Shown here in pieces: positions 1 to 6,213 of a stretch of DNA of 9,502 nt. Numbering within the stretch: the stretch's first letter is position 1; each line of letters begins with the position of its first letter. Location of the stretch: assembly GCA_934663655.1 (NCBI GenBank), contig CAKUKT010000084.1:1-9502 (forward strand). The letters are read 5' to 3'. A program made the position numbers and the translations under genes. Source of the DNA: an uncultured Victivallaceae bacterium (GTDB lineage Bacteria > Verrucomicrobiota > Lentisphaeria > Victivallales > Victivallaceae). The notes beneath the pieces were generated by a model. The model saw only the letters and a program-made list of their open reading frames with translations, had not been told where the DNA came from and made no database searches.

Positions 1-299
1 TCGCGTTCGCCGACGTTGATCGGTTCGGAGGAGCGGATGTATCCGCTTGCCGCGAGCATCGCCGGCCAGGTGGTGTAGCCGTAGACGTCGGAGGCATTGG
101 GCACGATCAGTCCGGTGTTGTCGTCGGCGTACATCGCGTAAAAGGTGCCGATCTGCTTCTGGTTGGCGATGCAGCTGCTCGCCTTGGCCGCTTCTCTCGC
201 TTTTGAGAGGGCGGGCATCAACATCGCGGCGAGGATCGCGATGATCGCGATCACGACGAGGAGTTCGATCAGCGTAAAGAGTCTGGTTGCTTGTGACAT
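1..299 (-). CDS. Pseudopilin-like protein 1, N-terminal part (runs off window)
   Basis: Reading leftward from the ATG at 299-297, about 99 codons are open to the window edge. The protein begins MSQATRL and then [18 protein letters not shown], followed by [14 protein letters not shown]. This is the class III signal and hydrophobic helix of type IV/II secretion prepilins. The Glu at mature position 5 is present, but the residue before the mature Phe is Leu rather than the usual Gly. The region after the helix ([20 protein letters not shown]) resembles the globular start of the Planctomycetes-Lentisphaerae H-X9-DG pseudopilins; the H-X9-DG part would lie outside the window. A GGAGG at 309-313, nine bases before the ATG, supports this start. 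It is divergent from the AraC gene at 448. Inferred role: an inner-membrane-anchored, periplasm-facing pseudopilin, possibly in export or uptake of polymers. The specific function is unknown. Confidence 0.88.
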   Translation of the reverse strand, partial: MSQATRLFTLIELLVVIAIIAILAAMLMPALSKAREAAKASSCIANQKQIGTFYAMYADDNTGLIVPNASDVYGYTTWPAMLAASGYIRSSEPINVGER

Positions 300-353
300 G
301 ATACGGATCCTCCGGGGTTTGGTTTGAGAAGGAGAGTTTCCATCGTTGTTTAT

Positions 354-382
354 ATTATAATCGCCAATCGCTGCCTTGAAAT
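354..382 (-). promoter_or_regulatory. Putative sigma70 promoter of pseudopilin 1
   Basis: On the minus strand a perfect TATAAT lies at 354-359, with a weak -35 (TTTCAA, 377-382) at a 17-bp spacing. Transcription would start near 347 and give a leader of about 48 bases before the ATG at 299. The -10 region is nearly symmetric: a TATAAT also reads on the plus strand at 356-361. The weak -35 suggests dependence on an activator. Confidence 0.45.
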
Positions 383-406
383 TATTTTTGATAACATTAT
401 TTTATG

Positions 407-421
407 AAAAGTGTAACTTTT
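407..421. promoter_or_regulatory. Palindromic operator-like site between pseudopilin 1 and AraC 1
   Basis: AAAAGT-GTA-ACTTTT is a perfect 6-bp inverted repeat around a 3-base centre. It is centred 60 bp from the outer edge of the pseudopilin 1 -10 box. It also lies 27 bp before the first AraC 1 ATG, so it would sit at or just after a possible AraC 1 start site. Similar A-tract/T-tract palindromes occur upstream of the other three pseudopilin promoters. A binding protein is inferred, not shown. Confidence 0.4.
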
Positions 422-447
422 TAACGATCGACGGCAACCGGAAAGCC

Positions 448-1383
448 ATGATGAAAAAACGTGTACTTTTTGACCTGCCCGAATTTCAAACCGTGGATAA
501 TCCGGCGGCAGAGCGGGACTATTTCATGCGGATTTTCGATCTGCTGGAGCGGGAACTTGCGGCGGGGCGCATGCGGATTATTTATCCGGTTTTTTCCCGG
601 AACTGGCTGAAGCGGGACTGGGCGAGTTTTTATCAGGCGGCAAATGTTTCTATTTATTTTCAGCTCAGCGGCGGTTGCGGTTTTCGGCTGGAAAATAAGA
701 CGATAGAGGTGTATCCCGGGGATATTCTGGTGCTCGACGGCGAAAAGGCGGAGCTGGAACTGAGCAATAACTTCGGCGGGGATGACTTCATCAATCTGGT
801 GGTGCTGGCGGGGTTGAAATATTCGGATTTCCACATCGGCTGTTCGGGGCGGGGGCGGATCTGTGAACGTAAGCCGCTGGTCGGACCGCAGGTTCGGCTT
901 GACGATACGGTATTTTATCATTCACTGGCCACGACGCTGGTTCGCGATCTTGGCGACGGATTCAACGGCCGGCATCCAGTAGCCGAAAAACTCTGCATGG
1001 TACTGATTGAAGCGTTGCGCCGGGATCTGCTCGAAGCACGGCGGGGAATCGGTCCGGAGGAGGAGTTTCATCCGTGTCGGTTGGCAAGGAAGGCGAGACT
1101 GTTGATTGTCAGCGAAGCTCCGGAGACTTTTCATTCCGCCACGACGTTGGCCGATCGGCTCGGTTGTTCGCCCAATCATCTGGCCTGGGTGTTCCGGAGA
1201 GACTACCGGATCAGCATAAAGCGATATGTGGATGAACTGCGCTGGGAACTGGCACGCAAGCTGTTGCGGCAGAATCAGCTTACCATTGCGGAGATCGCGG
1301 AGTTATGCGGTTTTGCACACCCGGCCTATTTTACAAAACGCTTCCGCGAACGCTTTGGAATATTGCCCTCGGAATCCCGTTGA
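448..1383 (+). CDS. AraC-family transcriptional regulator 1
   Basis: This is a 311-residue protein with a cupin-like N-terminal sensor half (roughly residues 40-125, with an EVYPGDILVL strand pair) and a C-terminal AraC/XylS DNA-binding domain. The first helix-turn-helix is near residues 232-251 (TLADRLGCSPNHLAWVFRRD). The second is near 279-300 (TIAEIAELCGFAHPAYFTKR), and the domain closes with RFGILPSES. The length suits an AraC activator with a small-molecule-binding arm. The frame is open back to a TTG at 376, but the paired ATGs at 448 and 451 are preferred because GGAAAG lies just upstream (440-445) and the first 24 residues of the longer form look like translated promoter DNA. It is divergent from pseudopilin 1 and convergent with the TIM-barrel gene, so it probably regulates one or both, and perhaps itself through the palindrome at 407-421. 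The inducer cannot be read from the sequence. Confidence 0.9.
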   Translation: MMKKRVLFDLPEFQTVDNPAAERDYFMRIFDLLERELAAGRMRIIYPVFSRNWLKRDWASFYQAANVSIYFQLSGGCGFRLENKTIEVYPGDILVLDGEKAELELSNNFGGDDFINLVVLAGLKYSDFHIGCSGRGRICERKPLVGPQVRLDDTVFYHSLATTLVRDLGDGFNGRHPVAEKLCMVLIEALRRDLLEARRGIGPEEEFHPCRLARKARLLIVSEAPETFHSATTLADRLGCSPNHLAWVFRRDYRISIKRYVDELRWELARKLLRQNQLTIAEIAELCGFAHPAYFTKRFRERFGILPSESR

Positions 1384-1401
1384 GCGTTCATCCGTTCTTC
1401 C

Positions 1402-1469
1402 CGGGCCTTCCCGTGGAGGCGGAGGATGGAGGCGGCACACAGACGACGCACTTTGGGGTGGGAGGCCCG
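1402..1469. terminator. Hairpin between convergent genes, possible terminator
   Basis: CGGGCCT at 1402-1408 pairs with AGGCCCG at 1463-1469, and CCC at 1410-1412 pairs with GGG at 1460-1462, leaving a bulged T. The element lies in the 113-bp gap between the convergent AraC 1 and TIM-barrel genes. Neither strand has a T-tract after it, so intrinsic termination is doubtful. The loop holds seven GG pairs (1415-1435). Confidence 0.3.
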
Positions 1470-1496
1470 CCGCCGAAAGCGCGTCGTGTGGTCACC

Positions 1497-3761
1497 TCAG
1501 CGCACTTCGATTTCGCGGAGTATGAGATTTCGGTGTGCCTCGTCCACGGGGCCGGTGAAACGCATCCCGGTGTCTGCGCTTTTCAGGTTGTTCAGCCGGA
1601 GCGCGGTGGTTTTGAGCGGGGCGAATTTATTGATGTGAATATATCCCGAGTCGTCGACGGATGCATTACCGGCGCTGCCGATGTTGATCCAGCGGCCGTC
1701 GACGAATGCGCTGAGGGTATACTCTGCGATTTCGCAGGCTCCGCTGGGATTTTCGGCACAGCTGGGAGCGCCGGAGTCAATGCTCACCTCCCGGATTTCC
1801 TGCGGTTCGCGCCAGCGGATTTCTATTTCGGCGTTGTTGACGGCAAGCAGCAGGGATGAGGTTTCCGACCCATCGCCGTCGCAGAGTTTCGAACTCTCCC
1901 GGTTTTCGGCGCCGTTGATCAGTATGGTCGCTTTCTGAATCAGGCCGGGGCGGCGGCGTTCGGGCAGTACGTAATCGCGTTTCGGCGCGACGAAATCCCG
2001 GGTGGCGCGATGAACTTCGCCGACCATCGGCCAGAGTTTACGGTGCCAGATGTTCAGATCTTCGTAGAGGCCGACGAAGTCGAGATCTTCTTTCATCAGC
2101 GCGGTCAGGTGTCCGGAGATGTAATCGGCCAGCCGTTCATCCTCCTTGATCGTGCGCCAGGGGGCGGTGATATAGTAATCGAAACCATATTTCACCTGGT
2201 GAAGACGGCACAATGCGAGGAGTCCGAACTCTTTCTCGATACGTTCGAATACGGCGGTCTGGCTGCCGGATCCCTGACGGGGTTCGACGAGAAACTCATC
2301 GATCGCACCCGAACGGATTACCTCTTCGGGATCGAGCGGCAGTGAACCGGAAATCGTATCCAGCGTCCGGGAAGGCGCCGCATAATAGCAGAGTTTGGCG
2401 TTGTACCGGTCGAAAAGCGGCCGCAGCGATTTGAGCCAGTCGAGAATATAGTCCGCGTAAATTTCCCGGAGCAGCTGTTCGTCATATTTGCCGTCGGCCG
2501 GTTTGCCGTACCGGCGGTCGTAATCGGCCAGTGCGATATCGTTGTACAGGTAGCGACTGTAATCGTGCCGCTGGCCGTCCCAGAACATGCTGTGCTGGAA
2601 ATGCATTTTCAAGGCGACGCCGTCCACTCCGTAATCGAGCAGTTCTTTAACCAGCGCGGTCTTGTAATCGGCGACCTCCGGATAACCGAAACAGAGCAAC
2701 CCCGGGTGAATATCGCCGTTGGCGGCCAGCGCGGCGAACTCCGGATGGTTTTCCGCGAAGCGTGAACGCCAGGCCAGTCCCGGCGGCAGCGAATAACGGC
2801 CATCGTCGACCGGATCGATCCAGGCATAGATTTTCACGTTGTTTGCTTCTGCTTCCCTGACGGCGGCGGCGAGCAGATCGGAGGAGTTCACCGAGCGTTC
2901 ACAGCGTTCCGGCTGGTTCTGAGAGAGAACAGCACGGATTGATTTCGCCATGCCTTCGCTGCCGGGAAAGCGTTTTTTGAGCTCTTCCTGGGGAATGGAG
3001 GTGAAGTCGCCGTTGGCGACGATGAACTTCGCATTGAAGCTCTTCCAGAAATCGGGCGCAAGATCGCGCAACAACTCCATATCGCCGTTCTCAAGCAGAT
3101 TGACGCCGTCGTCACCGGCCAGTTTGGCGGCGTCGACAATCAGGACGCTTTCGCGATCCACCGGGGCGAACACGCCGACCAGCACCGGTTCTGCGGCGGA
3201 GAAATCGACTTTCACTTCGCTGAAACCGTCGGCATTGATCCCGGCGGGAGTTTCGCCGCGGGCGATCACCCGTTTGCCGTCGGCGCTGAGAACCGCGGCA
3301 AACACGCGCGGATCATCGGCGGAAACCCGGGCGGAGAAGGAGTAGTTCCCGTCCCGGGGCGGGGTGAAAGGCTGAACAATGCCGCCGAAGTCGCGGGACG
3401 GGGTGATTCTGCCGTCGCCGCCCTTGCCGACTGCGACCCGGGCGGCGAAAGCGCCGTCCGCGCGCCGGGTGTCACTCTGAGTGCGGATCGCGCCCCAGTC
3501 GCCGAGGTGGTGATTGAGACGGCTCGGATAATTGGCCGCCTGGCAGTTCGCGCGCCAGAGCACCCGGGTCACGCCGTTTTCCCGGCAGCGTTTGAAAAAT
3601 TCCGCGATGCTTTCGGCAGTGAAATCCTTTCCCATGTCCGGGGTCGGCCACATGATGTTGTCGTAAACATCGACATCGATCTGGAGTTCCGGTGCGGCAG
3701 CCGCGGCAAAGGCACAGCCGACGGCAAAAAGGGAGGCGAATAAATTTCTACGTATAGCCAT
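1497..3761 (-). CDS. Secreted TIM-barrel glycoside-hydrolase-like protein with C-terminal discoidin-like domain
   Basis: This is a 754-residue protein. It starts with a signal sequence (about residues 1-23, RRNLFASLFAVGCAFAAAAA). AVGC at 13-16 could also serve as a lipobox, so a lipoprotein is possible. A first barrel-like strand and helix (residues 26-83, with VTRVLWRANCQAANY) is interrupted by a beta-rich segment (about 98-230, ending NLLENGDMEL) that resembles a carbohydrate-binding jelly roll. The barrel then resumes (about 295-575) with strands such as VKIYAWIDPVDDG, GVDGVALKMHF, AKLCYYAAP, IDEFLVEPRQ and DFVGLYEDLN. Residues 605-754 resemble an F5/8 type C (discoidin, CBM32-like) domain. 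The fold recalls the GH10-like/DUF187 (GHL10) hydrolases, but the exact family and substrate are not recognised. Acidic candidates at strand ends are D317, E493 and E567. It lies 148 bp downstream of pseudopilin 2 and is probably co-transcribed. The ATG at 3761 has only a weak AGAAGAAA upstream. Confidence 0.8.
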   Translation of the reverse strand: MAIRRNLFASLFAVGCAFAAAAAPELQIDVDVYDNIMWPTPDMGKDFTAESIAEFFKRCRENGVTRVLWRANCQAANYPSRLNHHLGDWGAIRTQSDTRRADGAFAARVAVGKGGDGRITPSRDFGGIVQPFTPPRDGNYSFSARVSADDPRVFAAVLSADGKRVIARGETPAGINADGFSEVKVDFSAAEPVLVGVFAPVDRESVLIVDAAKLAGDDGVNLLENGDMELLRDLAPDFWKSFNAKFIVANGDFTSIPQEELKKRFPGSEGMAKSIRAVLSQNQPERCERSVNSSDLLAAAVREAEANNVKIYAWIDPVDDGRYSLPPGLAWRSRFAENHPEFAALAANGDIHPGLLCFGYPEVADYKTALVKELLDYGVDGVALKMHFQHSMFWDGQRHDYSRYLYNDIALADYDRRYGKPADGKYDEQLLREIYADYILDWLKSLRPLFDRYNAKLCYYAAPSRTLDTISGSLPLDPEEVIRSGAIDEFLVEPRQGSGSQTAVFERIEKEFGLLALCRLHQVKYGFDYYITAPWRTIKEDERLADYISGHLTALMKEDLDFVGLYEDLNIWHRKLWPMVGEVHRATRDFVAPKRDYVLPERRRPGLIQKATILINGAENRESSKLCDGDGSETSSLLLAVNNAEIEIRWREPQEIREVSIDSGAPSCAENPSGACEIAEYTLSAFVDGRWINIGSAGNASVDDSGYIHINKFAPLKTTALRLNNLKSADTGMRFTGPVDEAHRNLILREIEVR

Positions 3762-3822
3762 TTTCTTCTACTGAGCAAGTTGAACCGATTTTAAGAAATT
3801 GTTTCGAGTGACGGAAATCATG

Positions 3823-3871
3823 CTCCGGCTTCAGGATCTGGTGCCGTTCTTCCCGGATCTTGAAGCCGGGG
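3823..3871 (-). other. Strong intercistronic hairpin between pseudopilin 2 and the TIM-barrel gene
   Basis: CCGGCTTCAGGATC (3825-3838) pairs with GATCTTGAAGCCGG (3856-3869) with one G-T wobble. Two more outer pairs (one a wobble) make the stem about 16 bp, with a 17-base loop. It lies 38 bp after the pseudopilin 2 stop on the minus strand. No T-tract follows, so it is more likely an mRNA-stabilising, processing or partial-termination element than a full intrinsic terminator. Confidence 0.55.
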
Positions 3872-3909
3872 AGGTCACAAGACCATGACGTTCCGGAACC
3901 CCGCCGATC

Positions 3910-4647
3910 CTATTGATTGAAGGGGCGCAATACCAGGTTGGCGTCGAAGTACTTGCACGCAGCGGTTTCCACGGTCCAGCTGGGAAACATCTGCCCGCTG
4001 TCTTTGGCGCCTTTGAAAAACTCCAGCGCGGTCTGTGAGGCGGCATGTCCATCCATGAAGGAACTGTTGATCCGGCCGCTGTGACGGGCGTTAAGACCGA
4101 AATTACCCGGCTGAGCACTCCAGATATAGGTCTGGCGCTTCCAGGTATCCTGATAAGTGTCGGACAAGTAGGGGTAGCTGGAGGGCTGCTGGATGCGTTT
4201 ACCGGAGATGAAACGGTTGAGGCCGTTGGGGCAGTAGTAGATGTCGGAACTTACATGATTCTGATATCCGGCGACGCCGTAAGTGTTTTCCATTCCGTAA
4301 TAGGATAGTGAACCGGGCCGTTTGGGACCACCCGCATCGGAGGGGCAGGAGGCGAAGTTGGGAGTTTCAGGGAGGTCTTTGTTGAGAATCAGCCAGTCGG
4401 CCCAGGTGAGCATGCGGGCCTTGAAGGGATTGGCCGCGGAATCAAAATACATGATGTAAACTCCGTCAAAAGCGTCACCGTAAGAATTGGCGGCGAACTG
4501 GGATTGACGGAGATTGCTGAGGCAGTTGCTGTTTTTGGCGGCTTCCCGGGCCTTGGAGAGGGCGGGCATCAGCATCGCGGCGAGAATCGCGATGATCGCG
4601 ATGACGACCAGAAGTTCGATCAGGGTGAAGCGGACGATTTTCTTCAT
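3910..4647 (-). CDS. Pseudopilin-like protein 2 (H-X9-DG family)
   Basis: This is a 245-residue protein with a six-residue leader (MKKIVR), then [18 protein letters not shown] (residues 7-24) and [17 protein letters not shown]. The residue before the mature Phe is Arg, not Gly, and Glu is at mature position 5. The globular part has a CPSD motif at 101-104 and ends with the prepilin-associated H-X9-DG motif (H189, D199-G200). These features place it in the large Planctomycetes-Lentisphaerae family of prepilin-type proteins with an H-X9-DG domain. It would be anchored in the inner membrane by the N-terminal helix and face the periplasm. AAAGGAG at 4656-4662, eight bases before the ATG, supports the start. 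It is first in a unit with the TIM-barrel gene, with its own promoter about 190 bp upstream. The leader and ribosome-binding region closely resemble those of pseudopilin 3. Precise role unknown. Confidence 0.9.
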   Translation of the reverse strand: MKKIVRFTLIELLVVIAIIAILAAMLMPALSKAREAAKNSNCLSNLRQSQFAANSYGDAFDGVYIMYFDSAANPFKARMLTWADWLILNKDLPETPNFASCPSDAGGPKRPGSLSYYGMENTYGVAGYQNHVSSDIYYCPNGLNRFISGKRIQQPSSYPYLSDTYQDTWKRQTYIWSAQPGNFGLNARHSGRINSSFMDGHAASQTALEFFKGAKDSGQMFPSWTVETAACKYFDANLVLRPFNQ

Positions 4648-4718
4648 GTTTCAGGCTCCTTTATTGATCTGTTTTCCAATGTCGCAGGTAATTTGCCGAC
4701 TGATATTTCTATGTCCGT

Positions 4719-4756
4719 GCGGAATTGAACTCCCTGCGGATATTTCCGGATTCCGC
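4719..4756 (-). other. Alternative hairpins in the long 5' leader of pseudopilin 2
   Basis: GCGGAAT (4719-4725) is a perfect complement of ATTCCGC (4750-4756). A third segment, GCGGA (4736-4740), can pair with the same TCCGC instead. The two hairpins exclude each other. They lie inside the predicted leader of about 180 bases, some 70-110 bases before the start codon. They are short and could arise by chance. Confidence 0.25.
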
Positions 4757-4834
4757 GCGATGAACAGATGTAAAATACATCCGGAGATTGAAAATCAGCT
4801 CATGGTTTATCCTACAAATTACCGCACGCAAATA

Positions 4835-4862
4835 ATTATAGTCAAATCTGCCGGAAAGGCAA
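4835..4862 (-). promoter_or_regulatory. Putative sigma70 promoter of pseudopilin 2
   Basis: On the minus strand TTGCCT (4857-4862) is followed after 16 bp by a perfect TATAAT (4835-4840), preceded by GAC. Transcription would begin near 4828, giving a leader of about 180 bases. The pseudopilin 3 promoter has the same arrangement (TTGCTT, 16 bp, TATAAT, also preceded by GAC), which supports both. Confidence 0.65.
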
Positions 4863-4886
4863 GAGGATTTATTGTTACTTATTCGC

Positions 4887-4910
4887 GCAAAAAAATGTCA
4901 TTTTTTCACC
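4887..4910. promoter_or_regulatory. Conserved A-tract/T-tract palindrome upstream of pseudopilin 2
   Basis: AAAAAATG-T-CATTTTTT at 4890-4906 is a perfect 8-bp inverted repeat around one base, inside a 24-bp element. Twenty-two of its 24 bases match the element at 6190-6213 upstream of pseudopilin 3, and the distance to the -10 box differs by only 1 bp (52 against 51). The site would be an activator position or an UP-like element. The protein that reads it is unknown. Confidence 0.55.
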
Positions 4911-5037
4911 CGGGGGGTTCCGACAGACCGAAGCTGCCGGCAGAGAGGCGCGAAAAATTTCAGTGGAAAAGCCGATTCTCCCGGTTCAGTTGTCCCTCGG
5001 TACGACCGGAAGAAACTTCCCCTCTGCGGCTGGCCGG
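4911..5037. other. Non-coding stretch, nothing recognised
   Basis: Between the conserved palindrome upstream of pseudopilin 2 and the terminator of pseudopilin 3 no gene, RNA or mobile element was recognised. Open frames crossing it on the plus strand are antisense to pseudopilin 2 or lack a plausible ribosome-binding site and family motif. A short perfect palindrome CTGCCGGCAG occurs near 4934 and is probably chance. Confidence 0.4.
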
Positions 5038-5085
5038 AAAAACAACCGGGTGATTCATCCTGATTTTACAGGGACGGTCACCCGG
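5038..5085 (-). terminator. Rho-independent terminator of pseudopilin 3
   Basis: CCGGGTGA (5046-5053) and TCACCCGG (5078-5085) form an 8-bp GC-rich stem. After a 4x4 internal loop an upper stem TCCTG/CAGGG (5058-5062 with 5069-5073) closes a 6-base loop. On the minus strand the hairpin is followed at once by TTGTTTTT (5045-5038). It starts 65 bases after the pseudopilin 3 stop, so pseudopilin 3 appears to be the last gene of its transcript. Confidence 0.75.
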
Positions 5086-5150
5086 ATTTACTCACCTCCT
5101 TCGGCATGCGGAGATTTCACGTCGAAAGAGCTGGACGCAAAAAACTGAGC

Positions 5151-5960
5151 TTATTGGGGCTTGATATTGTAAATGGTGTAGTCGCCGGTCGAAGGAGAAT
5201 TATAAAGCGACAGCAGGCTGCGATTCACGTTGTTGATATCTTTGGCTGAAGCGAGCGTGGCGGCGTATTCTCCGCCGGTGGAGAGTGACGCGTGACCGTC
5301 AAGGAAACTGGCGCCGATTCTCCCGGAATGGCGCAAAATGCCCAGAACTGCGGTAGATATACATTTGTTGGTATCGGCATAATGCTGTTTCGGTCCACCG
5401 CTGGTGAGAGATGACAACCACAGATTGTCGAGGGAGCAGGGAACCGCCGAGGGGGTACGCATTTTAGCGGTGTGGACGTAGCGATTATAGTTGCTTCCAT
5501 CGGGGACCAGCTTGAGCTGGCTTTTCAGATAGATGGAATCGGCATAGGTGTATTCCTCGCCGGATGAACTTCCCGAGGTGTTGCCTATTACGCCGTACAT
5601 TCCGTAACTGAAGCAATAATCTCCTTTGTTGGTGCTTTCGGCACTGTTGGCAACACTCGGGCAGCCGTAGAGTTTCGGGGTATCCGGCAGATATTTGCAG
5701 GCGGCGAGCACACTGCCCCAGGCGTAGCGGATCATGCCGTCGCCGAAATTACGACTGCCGCGGATTACGATGTGGGACGCATTGTCATTGGAGTACATCA
5801 ACTGACCGGTAACCATCTGTTTTTGATGCGATACACAATCACTGCCGCGGGCGGCCTCGCGCGCTTTGGAAAGTGCGGGCATCAGCATCGCGGCGAGGAT
5901 CGCGATGATCGCGATGACGACCAGGAGTTCGATCAGGGTGAAGCGTAAGATTTTCTTCAT
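5151..5960 (-). CDS. Pseudopilin-like protein 3 (H-X9-DG family), paralogue of protein 4
   Basis: This is a 269-residue protein with leader MKKILR, then [18 protein letters not shown] and [17 protein letters not shown]. The H-X9-DG motif is at H211 with D221-G222. Cys42, Cys88 and Cys100 are shared with protein 4. The residue before the mature Phe is Arg instead of Gly. From the mature Phe to the stop it aligns with pseudopilin 4 without a single gap, at roughly 86% amino acid identity by eye. Residues about 36-92 are encoded by a 173-bp block that is identical in DNA to the other copy. The start is supported by AAAGGGAC upstream and by the short conserved leader shared with pseudopilin 2. 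It has its own promoter and terminator, so it is probably monocistronic apart from a possible small ORF in the leader. Function is likely the same as its paralogue and is not known. Confidence 0.9.
   Translation of the reverse strand: MKKILRFTLIELLVVIAIIAILAAMLMPALSKAREAARGSDCVSHQKQMVTGQLMYSNDNASHIVIRGSRNFGDGMIRYAWGSVLAACKYLPDTPKLYGCPSVANSAESTNKGDYCFSYGMYGVIGNTSGSSSGEEYTYADSIYLKSQLKLVPDGSNYNRYVHTAKMRTPSAVPCSLDNLWLSSLTSGGPKQHYADTNKCISTAVLGILRHSGRIGASFLDGHASLSTGGEYAATLASAKDINNVNRSLLSLYNSPSTGDYTIYNIKPQ
5683..5855. repeat. 173-bp perfect direct repeat, copy 1 (inside pseudopilin 3)
   Basis: Every base from 5683 to 5855 is identical to 8845-9017 (constant offset 3162). On both sides the two genes remain alignable without gaps but carry many substitutions. 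The identical block therefore looks like a recent conversion tract, not simply strong protein conservation. Confidence 0.95.
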
Positions 5961-5973
5961 GTTTCAAGTCCCT

Positions 5974-6069
5974 TTATTTATATTCTTGCCGCCATAGTGC
6001 AGGCATGCTTGTAACCGATGATTTCGGAGAAATCCAGCGATCAGGAATAACGACAAAACCGAGTTTCAT
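5974..6069 (-). CDS. Possible 31-residue small ORF in the leader of pseudopilin 3
   Basis: From ATG at 6069-6067 the minus strand reads 31 codons (MKLGFVVIPDRW, then ISPKSSVTSMPALWRQEYK) to a TAA at 5976-5974. AAGGA lies six bases before the ATG, with a GGAGG a little further up (6085-6089). The stop runs directly into the AAAGGG ribosome-binding region of pseudopilin 3, 13 bases before its ATG, an arrangement typical of translational coupling or leader peptides. No similar peptide was found before the other pseudopilins. It has no recognised motif and could be fortuitous. Confidence 0.3.
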   Translation of the reverse strand: MKLGFVVIPDRWISPKSSVTSMPALWRQEYK

Positions 6070-6138
6070 TTGAAATCCTTAACACCTCCAGGGTCCTAAT
6101 CCAACTGCTGCAATTGTGTTGCAAAATGTCATATCACT

Positions 6139-6166
6139 ATTATAGTCGGATGCGTTCAAAAAGCAA
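6139..6166 (-). promoter_or_regulatory. Putative sigma70 promoter of pseudopilin 3
   Basis: On the minus strand TTGCTT (6161-6166) is followed after 16 bp by TATAAT (6139-6144). Transcription would begin near 6132 and give a leader of about 170 bases. The arrangement matches that of the pseudopilin 2 promoter. It lies between the AraC 2 stop and pseudopilin 3, so pseudopilin 3 need not depend on read-through from AraC 2. Confidence 0.65.
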
Positions 6167-6189
6167 TCCCTGATACTGTCATAAAACAC

Positions 6190-6213
6190 GCAAAAAACTA
6201 TCATTTTTTCACC
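6190..6213. promoter_or_regulatory. Conserved A-tract/T-tract element upstream of pseudopilin 3
   Basis: This is the partner of the element at 4887-4910, matching 22 of 24 bases. It consists of six A, CTATCA, then six T, flanked by GC on one side and CACC on the other. It overlaps the last codons and the TGA stop of AraC 2. Its distance to the -10 box (51 bp) is within 1 bp of that at pseudopilin 2. Confidence 0.55.

Noticed and set aside
230..262. Repeated GATCGCGAT-type palindromes, also near 4590, 5900 and 9060
   Set aside because: They encode the Ile-Ala-Ile-Ile-Ala-Ile helix of the prepilin signal and are explained by codon choice, not by a regulatory repeat.
376..447. TTG start giving AraC 1 a 24-residue N-terminal extension
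   Set aside because: The extension is AT-rich, covers the palindromic site and has no ribosome-binding site, whereas the ATG pair at 448/451 has GGAAAG upstream.
1415..1435. Seven closely spaced GG pairs, possible two-tier G-quadruplex
   Set aside because: Only two-base G runs, in a short gap between convergent genes, and no positional logic; too weak to claim.
1305..1859. 184-codon plus-strand open frame across the end of AraC 1 and the TIM-barrel gene
   Set aside because: It overlaps the real AraC end in another frame and then runs antisense to the discoidin-like domain; no motif or ribosome-binding site.
4514..5053. 179-codon plus-strand open frame crossing the pseudopilin 2 start and leader
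   Set aside because: Its first part is antisense to the conserved prepilin helix and the remainder crosses promoter and terminator elements; composition is not protein-like.
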